Positions 15,592 to 20,592 of a stretch of 20,592 nucleotides of DNA are shown here, in pieces. This stretch comes from Clostridia bacterium (GTDB taxonomy: Bacteria; Bacillota; Clostridia; Oscillospirales; Acutalibacteraceae): assembly GCA_017559885.1 (NCBI GenBank), contig JAFYQN010000068.1, positions 1-20,592 on the forward strand. The letters are read 5' to 3'. The notes beneath the pieces were generated by a model. The model was not told where the DNA came from. It searched no databases and was given only the letters and a program-made list of their open reading frames with translations. Each line of letters opens with the position of its first letter. Positions within the stretch are counted from its first letter, which is position 1. The position numbers and the translations under genes are program-made.

Positions 15592-16413
15592 ATGAAATAT
15601 TCAGCAGATTTTAAACAAATCGCACTTGATGCGCTAAAAAGCAAATGGCTTATCGCCACACTCACGCATTTTGTAGCGTCGCTTTTGGGTGGAACGGTTA
15701 TTACTACTTCTACAAATATAGTTTCGTCCAACATTGATTCTGATTCGTTACCCGCCATAATCTCGAGCATAGAATCGGAAGAAACAAGCGCAATAATTTT
15801 GTTGTTTATGATAGTCGCATCGCTTATTGTGTTGTTATATTGTATAGCTATATTTATTATTTCCGGTCCTGTAAGACTTGGTTATGCACAATTTAACCTT
15901 AATCTTATAGATAAAAATACACCTCGCTTTACCGATTTGTTTTCAAAATTCAAGCATTTCGGTTCGGGCTTTTGTATGAATTTTTTAACAGGGCTTTATA
16001 TCAGTCTTTGGAGTTTGCTATTTATTATTCCGGGAATTATAAAGACCTATAGTTACGCCATGACACCTTATATTCTTGCCGAAAATCCCGAACTAACCGC
16101 CAACGAAGCTATAACCAAATCCCGACAAATTATGAACGGTAACAAATGGCGTCTGTTTTGCTTGCATTTTAGTTTTATAGGTTGGCATTTTTTACTTGCT
16201 TTACCCATAATTCTTATAGTTTTGTTTGGATTGTTATTAATGGCAATCAGTGAAGTTTTAGGCGCTTTTGCATTTATTGTTTTATCGCTTCTTTATCTTG
16301 CGTTCTTGTTTGTAGGCACTTTGGCAATAAATACATATCAAGAAGCCGCAAACGCCGCCTTTTATCGCGAAGTATCGTACGTGCCCGTTTACGTTCCACG
16401 CGAATTAGATTAG
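15592..16413 (+). CDS. DUF975 family integral membrane protein
   Basis: A 273-residue membrane protein with about six hydrophobic segments. The family signatures are ISGPVRLGYAQFNLNL near residue 90-105, then LLFIIPGIIKTYSYAMTPYI and LAENPELTANEAITKSRQIM, NGNKWRLFCLHFSFIGW, and a C-terminal EAANAAFYREV. Function is unknown; the family is common in Firmicutes. A strong AAAGGAGG is 7 nt before the ATG. It is a single-gene unit with its own promoter upstream and a strong terminator immediately after. Confidence 0.93.
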   Translation: MKYSADFKQIALDALKSKWLIATLTHFVASLLGGTVITTSTNIVSSNIDSDSLPAIISSIESEETSAIILLFMIVASLIVLLYCIAIFIISGPVRLGYAQFNLNLIDKNTPRFTDLFSKFKHFGSGFCMNFLTGLYISLWSLLFIIPGIIKTYSYAMTPYILAENPELTANEAITKSRQIMNGNKWRLFCLHFSFIGWHFLLALPIILIVLFGLLLMAISEVLGAFAFIVLSLLYLAFLFVGTLAINTYQEAANAAFYREVSYVPVYVPRELD

Positions 16414-16422
16414 ACTAATAGT

Positions 16423-16463
16423 TTTAACAGCGAAGTGAAATTTCACTTCGCTGTTAAATTTTT
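16423..16463 (+). terminator. Intrinsic terminator of the DUF975 gene
   Basis: A perfect 36-bp palindrome, arms 16423-16440 and 16441-16458 (core AACAGCGAAGTG), followed by TTTTT. The middle AAATTT must open to form the loop, leaving about 16 bp of stem. It begins 10 bp after the DUF975 stop. Confidence 0.92.
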
Positions 16464-16483
16464 ATTATATGTTGCTTTTTTGC

Positions 16484-16512
16484 TTGCTTAAAATGATTTA
16501 CTGTTGTATAAT
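16484..16512 (+). promoter_or_regulatory. Promoter of the DUF2975-like/ACT/UPF0210 operon
   Basis: TTGCTT (16484-16489), 17-bp spacer, perfect TATAAT (16507-16512). The -35 is imperfect. Predicted start near 16519, giving a leader of about 24 nt. Confidence 0.65.
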
Positions 16513-16542
16513 ACTTTTAATATATAAAAAGAGGTGCCGATA

Positions 16543-17001
16543 TTGAAAGCAAAAAAATCTTTAACCTTTTCTTTGGTAGTAGTTTATATTTCTATTGTGG
16601 CGCTTTTGTCACTTGCCGTTGCGTTGCCGTGGCTTGTAACGTGGTTTGTTGAGGTTAAGAACAAAAACGCAGGTTTACCCGCTTTGATAATGCTTACCTG
16701 TTATCCTTGCTTACCGTTTTCTATATATGCATTGCTTAATATTAAAAAGGTAATCAAAAATTGCCTTTCGGGTCTTGTTTTTGGCGATAGCAATATCGCC
16801 TCGCTTAAAAAGGTTTGTCTTTGCAGTCTTGCCGTTGCGGTTATTACGTTTGTTTCGGCGTTTTTCTATCCGCCTTTTTACGTAATAAGTCTTGCTTGCG
16901 CAGGTTGCGCGCTTAGCATAAAGGTTACAAAAGATTTATTTGCGGCAGAGCTTGAAAAACGCCGCGAGGAATTATACGAAACTGTGAGGGAAGAATTATG
17001 A
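16543..17001 (+). CDS. Small membrane protein, DUF2975-like
   Basis: A 152-residue protein with four hydrophobic segments (about 9-33, 46-65, 88-108 and 110-128) and a charged C-terminus (AELEKRREELYETVREEL). The layout resembles DUF2975 proteins: the loop LNIKKVIKNCLSGLVFGDSN, in which a short amphipathic stretch precedes 'F...N...L+', then paired helices. I am not certain of the family. The open frame extends to a GTG at 16534, but that codon is part of the SD. GAGG (16531-16534) is 8 nt from the TTG at 16543, giving MKAKKSLTF. DUF2975 genes usually precede a small DNA-binding regulator. Here the stop overlaps the ACT-domain gene by 4 bp (ATGA), implying coupled translation. Confidence 0.75.
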   Translation: MKAKKSLTFSLVVVYISIVALLSLAVALPWLVTWFVEVKNKNAGLPALIMLTCYPCLPFSIYALLNIKKVIKNCLSGLVFGDSNIASLKKVCLCSLAVAVITFVSAFFYPPFYVISLACAGCALSIKVTKDLFAAELEKRREELYETVREEL

Positions 17002-17270
17002 AAAAAACAGTAATTTCAGTTATGGGTAAAGACACCGTTGGCATTACCGCGCGTGTTAGCGCCGCGTGCGCCGAATATAACGTAAACATTATCGACATTA
17101 CACAGTCTGTTTTACAGGATATGTTTGTAATGGTTATGCTTACCGATATTTCGGGTCTTAACTGCAACTTTAAAGAATTTTCTGAAAAAATGCAATCTTT
17201 AGGCGAAACTATGAATTTAGAAATTCACGTTATGCACGAAGACATCTTTAACTCAATGCATCGCATTTAA
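16998..17270 (+). CDS. ACT-domain protein, UPF0237 family
   Basis: A 90-residue single ACT domain. It starts KKTVISVMGKDTVGITARVSAA, where the loop GKDTVGI between strand 1 and helix 1 is the usual ligand-binding site, and continues NVNIIDITQSVLQDMFVMVM and LEIHVMHEDIFNSMHRI. UPF0237 proteins resemble the glycine-cleavage regulator GcvR and are presumed to bind an amino acid. The ligand is unknown. Start ATG overlaps the upstream TGA; the UPF0210 gene follows after 15 bp. The ACT/UPF0210 pair is a long-known conserved neighbourhood, suggesting the ACT protein is a partner or sensor for UPF0210. Confidence 0.95.
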   Translation: MKKTVISVMGKDTVGITARVSAACAEYNVNIIDITQSVLQDMFVMVMLTDISGLNCNFKEFSEKMQSLGETMNLEIHVMHEDIFNSMHRI

Positions 17271-17285
17271 CCGAGGTATATTTAT

Positions 17286-18641
17286 ATGCTTAATCTTAAC
17301 GATATTTTAGAAACCATAAATATGATAAGGCAAGAAAACCTTGATATCCGTACTATCACAATGGGTATTTCATTGCTCGATTGCGCCGATAGCGATATCG
17401 ATGTTTCGTGCCAAAAGGTATATGATAAAATTGTGCGCTTAGCAGGTAACTTGGTTAAAACAGGCGAAGATATTGAGGCAGAGTATGGCATTCCGATTAT
17501 TAACAAACGCATATCGGTAACGCCTGTCTCTATGCTTGTTGCAGTGTCTGGCGGCGACCCTGTTAAATATGCCCACGCATTACAACGCGCGGCCGATACC
17601 GTCGGCGTAAACTTTATTGGTGGATATTCAGCGCTTGTGCAAAAGGGTTTTTCGGCAGGTGACGTAGAACTTATTAAATCTATTCCGCGCGCGCTAAACG
17701 AGACCACAAATATTTGCTCTTCGGTAAACATTGGTTCTACCAAGGCAGGTATTAATATGGATGCCGTTAAACTTATGGGTGAAATCGTCAAGGAAAGCGC
17801 CGAGCTTACGGCCGACCGTGACTGCATTGGTCCTGCAAAGCTGGTTGTATTTTGTAACGCTCCTGAGGACAATCCATTTATGGCAGGCGCATTCCACGGC
17901 GTTGGCGAACCTGACTGTGTTATTCACGTTGGCGTATCGGGTCCGGGCGTTGTTTATTCTGCGCTTAAAAAATGTGACGGCGATTTGGGCGCCGTTGCCG
18001 AAACTATAAAGCGCACCGCGTTTAAAATTACCCGTGTTGGTCAACTTGTTGGTAGCGAGGCGGCTCGACGACTTGGCGTACCATTTGGCATAGTAGACCT
18101 TTCCCTTGCCCCCACCCCTGCGGTTGGTGACTCGGTGGCAAGAATTTTGGAAGAAATGGGCTTGGAAGTTTGCGGTACCCATGGTACCACTGCTGCGCTT
18201 GCAATGCTTAACGACGCTGTAAAAAAAGGCGGCGTTATGGCTTGCAACTCGGTCGGCGGTCTATCGGGCGCGTTTATCCCTGTATCAGAAGACGAGGGTA
18301 TGATTGCCGCGGCTCGTAGCGGCGACCTAAAGATTGAAAAGCTCGAGGCCATGACTGCGGTTTGCTCGGTTGGTCTTGATATGGTGGTTGTTCCCGGTGA
18401 CACACCTAGCGAAGTGCTCTCGGCAATTATTGCCGATGAGGCGGCTATAGGTATGGTAAACTCAAAGACAACCGCGGTACGCGTAATACCTGCTATCGGT
18501 AAAAAAGCGGGCGAAGACCTAAACTTTGGCGGACTTTTGGGCGAAGGTCCTATAATGGACGTAAACATGACTGCAAGCCCTGCAAAATTTATAAATCGTG
18601 GCGGACGAATCCCTGCGCCTATGCAAAGTCTTAAAAACTAA
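17286..18641 (+). CDS. UPF0210 (DUF711) family protein
   Basis: A 451-residue cytoplasmic protein at the family's normal length. It begins NLNDILETINMIRQENLDIRTITMGI, and contains NKRISVTPVSMLV, NFIGGYSALVQKG, GVSGPGVVYSAL, a glycine-rich late region (CNSVGGLSGAFIPVSED) and the ending INRGGRIPAPMQSLKN, all typical of UPF0210. Members are sometimes called PFL-family because of a remote relation to pyruvate formate-lyase-like folds. No catalytic glycyl-radical motif is evident and the reaction is unknown. GAGG lies 9 nt before the ATG. Last gene of the operon, followed by a strong terminator. Confidence 0.95.
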   Translation: MLNLNDILETINMIRQENLDIRTITMGISLLDCADSDIDVSCQKVYDKIVRLAGNLVKTGEDIEAEYGIPIINKRISVTPVSMLVAVSGGDPVKYAHALQRAADTVGVNFIGGYSALVQKGFSAGDVELIKSIPRALNETTNICSSVNIGSTKAGINMDAVKLMGEIVKESAELTADRDCIGPAKLVVFCNAPEDNPFMAGAFHGVGEPDCVIHVGVSGPGVVYSALKKCDGDLGAVAETIKRTAFKITRVGQLVGSEAARRLGVPFGIVDLSLAPTPAVGDSVARILEEMGLEVCGTHGTTAALAMLNDAVKKGGVMACNSVGGLSGAFIPVSEDEGMIAAARSGDLKIEKLEAMTAVCSVGLDMVVVPGDTPSEVLSAIIADEAAIGMVNSKTTAVRVIPAIGKKAGEDLNFGGLLGEGPIMDVNMTASPAKFINRGGRIPAPMQSLKN

Positions 18642-18660
18642 ATGATAGTATAAATACAAT

Positions 18661-18697
18661 AAGACCTCTACTAAAAAAGTAGAGGTCTTTGTTTTTT
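18661..18697 (+). terminator. Intrinsic terminator after the UPF0210 gene
   Basis: Arms 18661-18672 and 18678-18689 (12 bp, core GACCTCTACT) around five A, then TG and six T. It stands between convergent genes. The stop codon of the minus-strand HD gene (18696-18698) overlaps its T-run, and on the minus strand the tail is not T-rich, so it mainly serves the plus strand. Confidence 0.9.
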
Positions 18698-19352
18698 ATA
18701 CCAATTGCTGATTATTTATCACAAGTTTAAACTGTAGTCCCAGTTTTTCTGCCGCGCGGCGACACAAGAGCATACGCTCCATAAAGATTTGAAAATAATC
18801 CATAACAGAGCCATATTGGGTATCGATGGTAAGATTAAGTTCTATTGCCTTTTTGTCCTCGCTAATTGTAATATCGGCATCGGTTACGGAGTAGTTTACC
18901 CTATCGTGAATATCAAAGGTTGTTTCATCCTGATTTCTAACTCGATTTCTACGAACGTCAGACTTATCGGCCAAGATAAGCGCCGCGGCAAACTCGCTCA
19001 CGGGTACGCCCGTGCCCTCGTCGTGATTACCTATCGCGGTTACTATGTTTGCAATTTCCTTTGAATCAAAGCCTAAATTGTCCAATATTCTAAATGCCAT
19101 AACCGCACCGCTTTGACTGTGTTCAACGCGATTTACAAGATTGCCGATATCGTGAAGATATCCCGCAATTTTAACAAGCTCAATCGTACGCTCGTCATAC
19201 CCCAAGGTTTTCAAAATACTGCCTGCCGTCTCTGCCACAACGGTAACGTGGGCAAAACTGTGTTCGGTAAAGCCGAGCGCGCTAAGCGACTCATCTGCGG
19301 CGGTTATATAATCTCGTATCGCCTGGTTTTGTTTAATTTCTTCAAATGTCAT
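18696..19352 (-). CDS. HD-domain metal-dependent phosphohydrolase
   Basis: A 218-residue protein with the HD superfamily ligand set: His35 (SFAHV), His67-Asp68 (GYLHDIGN), His78 (VEHSQSG), His110-Asp111 (GNHDEGTG) and Asp129 (LILADKSD). Members hydrolyse phosphomonoester or phosphodiester bonds, often in nucleotides or second messengers. The substrate here cannot be told; the extra histidines suggest a binuclear site, which is inference. A C-terminal region of about 75 residues beyond the HD core (DADITISEDKKAIELNLTID) looks like an alpha/beta addition. GAGG is 8 nt from the ATG. It follows the YczE-like gene by 16 bp on the same strand, so the two are likely co-transcribed. Confidence 0.9.
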   Translation of the reverse strand: MTFEEIKQNQAIRDYITAADESLSALGFTEHSFAHVTVVAETAGSILKTLGYDERTIELVKIAGYLHDIGNLVNRVEHSQSGAVMAFRILDNLGFDSKEIANIVTAIGNHDEGTGVPVSEFAAALILADKSDVRRNRVRNQDETTFDIHDRVNYSVTDADITISEDKKAIELNLTIDTQYGSVMDYFQIFMERMLLCRRAAEKLGLQFKLVINNQQLV

Positions 19353-19368
19353 CTTTAATCCTCTTTAA

Positions 19369-20088
19369 TTAAAACTCAAACTTTTTAGCAACCTTTGGAA
19401 ACAAAGGTATTGTTTCCACGTATTTATCATAAAGTTTTGAAAAGAATCCGATAAGCACGCCGTTTACAAGCGCGATTATTATTGTTCCAAGTTCTACGCC
19501 TACAAAGGTTTTAAACAACGCTAGCGTAAGTATCACAGAAACAATAAGGCAACCCATATCAAATAACTTTTTAAACTTGTTTTGGTTTATATTATACTTT
19601 TGCGCAATTCCCTTTACAAACAAATCTACCACCTGCGGATATATATACGACTTGAAGAAGAGCATAACCGAAAACGCGGTAAACACCTCGCCCACGATAA
19701 ACATTACCACTCTGATCCATAAATCCATACTGCCCGCGGGGACAATGTCCGGGTTTAATATTGGGATTATCTTTTGCCACATATCAAGAATATAACCATA
19801 TATCACACAGGTTAAAAATGATACGAAATATGTAAGCTTGACCTTTTTCATAGCGATACAAAAAGCAATGAACAAAACTCCCTGCGTTATGTAACTCCAC
19901 TCGCCAAAGGTAAGCTCGTGACTAAAAGCGCCTATGTTTATAATATTTATTTTTTCACTTAATATGTAAGCTGGCGCAACGATCATAGAAACGCCAAAAT
20001 CTGCCGCCGCCATAATAGCCACCGACAACGTCAAACCGAGTTGGGCAAAAATATAAACCAACTCGCTGTATATCTTTATCTTTTTCAA
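19369..20088 (-). CDS. YczE/YitT-type integral membrane protein
   Basis: A 239-residue protein with about five to six membrane spans. The N-terminal region LGLTLSVAIMAAADFGVSMIVAPAYILS, the middle FGEWSYITQGVLFIAFCIAM and late LGTIIIALVNGVLIGFF resemble the YczE/YyaS/YitT membrane family, whose function is mostly unknown. The open frame reaches a GTG at 20133, but that lies inside a terminator hairpin. GGGGT (20096-20100) is 7 nt before a TTG at 20088, giving MKKIKIYSELVYIF, a plausible basic start. A promoter at 20135-20164 and the hairpin at 20101-20139 overlap just upstream. An HD-domain gene follows after 16 bp. Family assignment is moderate. Confidence 0.8.
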   Translation of the reverse strand: MKKIKIYSELVYIFAQLGLTLSVAIMAAADFGVSMIVAPAYILSEKINIINIGAFSHELTFGEWSYITQGVLFIAFCIAMKKVKLTYFVSFLTCVIYGYILDMWQKIIPILNPDIVPAGSMDLWIRVVMFIVGEVFTAFSVMLFFKSYIYPQVVDLFVKGIAQKYNINQNKFKKLFDMGCLIVSVILTLALFKTFVGVELGTIIIALVNGVLIGFFSKLYDKYVETIPLFPKVAKKFEF

Positions 20089-20100
20089 AACATATACCCC

Positions 20101-20139
20101 AAAAAAAATAGTAGCGTGGAAAAACCACGCCACTATTTT
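20101..20139 (-). terminator. Intrinsic terminator of the right-edge gene
   Basis: Arms 20105-20119 and 20125-20139 (15 positions, core GCGTGG/CCACGC) with a 5-base loop. The only mismatch (20113/20131) is a U-G wobble in minus-strand RNA but A-C in plus-strand RNA. The run of eight A at 20101-20108 reads as U8 on the minus strand. Orientation is therefore minus, ending the transcript of the gene at 20161. It abuts the SD of the YczE-like gene. Confidence 0.85.
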
Positions 20140-20164
20140 ACACCTTATTGGTTACTATTGTCAA
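20135..20164 (-). promoter_or_regulatory. Promoter of the YczE-like/HD operon, overlapping a terminator
   Basis: Read on the minus strand: perfect TTGACA (20159-20164), 18-bp spacer, TAAAAT (20135-20140). The -35 contains the TGA stop of the upstream gene. The -10 lies in the first arm of the terminator, so the start near 20128 would leave out most of that arm and new transcripts could not form the hairpin. Confidence 0.6.
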
Positions 20165-20592
20165 CCGTTATCATCAGTTTTTAATACATCAAAAAACTGT
20201 TCCAGACCATTTGCTTTTTCAGAAATGGTAAAGCAATTATAGTTAAAGTCTTTGCCTGACTCAAACATACAATACGCATAGTTACCTGTAAGAGGTATTA
20301 ACAAATTTTTTGTTTCAGGCAAAATCATATTTTTGCCATAAAACGTTATTTCTGCGCTAAAAAAGACTTCGATATAGGTTTCATTATCTCTGATATTTTG
20401 AATTGTATCGGCAGTAATGCCAACGTCTGTTTGTTCTATGCTCTCTTTGTATATATGCCAAGACTCTATATGCTTAGCTACTTTATAAGTAAAATTAACA
20501 TCGGTATATTCACTAAGTAAAGCACCGTTTTGATAAAGTTGTATCTTTTTTGGCGCTATAATGGTGCTTTTCCACTCGGGTATAGGTTCAAA
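20161..20592 (-). CDS. Unrecognised protein, C-terminal part
   Basis: An uninterrupted frame enters from the right edge and ends at TGA (20161-20163), giving the last 143 residues. It starts FEPIPEWKSTIIAPKKIQLY and ends EQFFDVLKTDDNG. No domain was recognised. Alternating hydrophobic and polar stretches (YIEVFFSAEITFYG, LLIPLTGNYAYCMF) suggest a beta-rich fold. There is no membrane segment in the visible part. Codon use is like the neighbours. It is followed by its own terminator. The N-terminus, which may carry a signal or domain that would identify it, is outside the window. Confidence 0.75.
   Translation of the reverse strand, partial: FEPIPEWKSTIIAPKKIQLYQNGALLSEYTDVNFTYKVAKHIESWHIYKESIEQTDVGITADTIQNIRDNETYIEVFFSAEITFYGKNMILPETKNLLIPLTGNYAYCMFESGKDFNYNCFTISEKANGLEQFFDVLKTDDNG

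Noticed and set aside
18041..18568. 175-codon open frame on the minus strand
   Set aside because: Antisense to the UPF0210 gene, whose whole length is family-like. No SD and no recognisable motif.
20089..20133. Longer start (GTG at 20133) for the YczE-like protein
   Set aside because: The extension is encoded by the terminator hairpin and its U-tract and has no SD. TTG at 20088 has GGGGT at 7 nt.

Overview
The window is a compact stretch of chromosome from a low-to-moderate G+C Gram-positive bacterium. It is most likely an anaerobic, probably gut-associated member of the Clostridia. The reasons are the rimP-nusA-ylxR-ylxQ-infB-rbfA gene order, a glycogen operon with the Firmicutes-type paired GlgC/GlgD subunits, a YlmC/YmxH-type PRC-barrel protein (a family tied to endospore formers), an ACT/UPF0210 pair, DUF975 and YczE/YitT-type membrane proteins, strong purine-rich ribosome binding sites and sigma-A-like promoters. 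The genus cannot be given from sequence alone.

Layout. (1) Positions 1-4776, minus strand: the translation/transcription operon rimP, nusA, ylxR, ylxQ, infB and the first 20 codons of rbfA, read from a good promoter at 4847-4874. (2) 4883-5701, minus: uppP, undecaprenyl-pyrophosphate phosphatase. (3) 5758-11429, minus: glycogen synthesis operon glgB-glgC-glgD-glgA, read from a promoter at 11471-11499. Branching enzyme comes first, then catalytic and regulatory ADP-glucose pyrophosphorylase subunits, then glycogen synthase. (4) 11598-11873, minus: a small PRC-barrel sporulation-family protein, divergent from (5) 11992-15347, plus: a pepD-type dipeptidase and an OPT-family oligopeptide transporter, a peptide uptake and digestion pair. 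(6) 15361-15591: gene-free gap with an orphan 25-codon C-terminal tail that looks like the remnant of a surface protein. (7) 15592-16413, plus: DUF975 membrane protein. (8) 16543-18641, plus: a small DUF2975-like membrane protein whose stop overlaps the start of an ACT-domain protein, followed by a UPF0210 (DUF711) protein. (9) 18696-20088, minus: a YczE/YitT-type membrane protein and an HD-domain phosphohydrolase. (10) 20161-20592, minus: the C-terminal part of an unrecognised protein running off the right edge.

The genes are mostly housekeeping or conserved-accessory genes. I found no mobile element, CRISPR array, tRNA or rRNA, and no clear sign of an undescribed defence or biosynthetic system. 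The most interesting points are small. A promoter overlaps a terminator ahead of the YczE-like gene, so that new transcripts should escape the terminator while read-through from upstream is stopped. A hairpin lies directly before the uppP ribosome binding site. GlgA has Met where the ADP-glucose-binding Lys of the KTGGL motif is expected. Two dyads sit in the promoter of the peptide operon. The orphan sorting-signal-like tail and the unexplained membrane protein coupled to the ACT/UPF0210 pair complete the list. Several starts were moved from the longest open frame (rimP, ylxQ, glgC, pepD, the DUF2975-like gene, the YczE-like gene) because the ribosome binding sites decide them.
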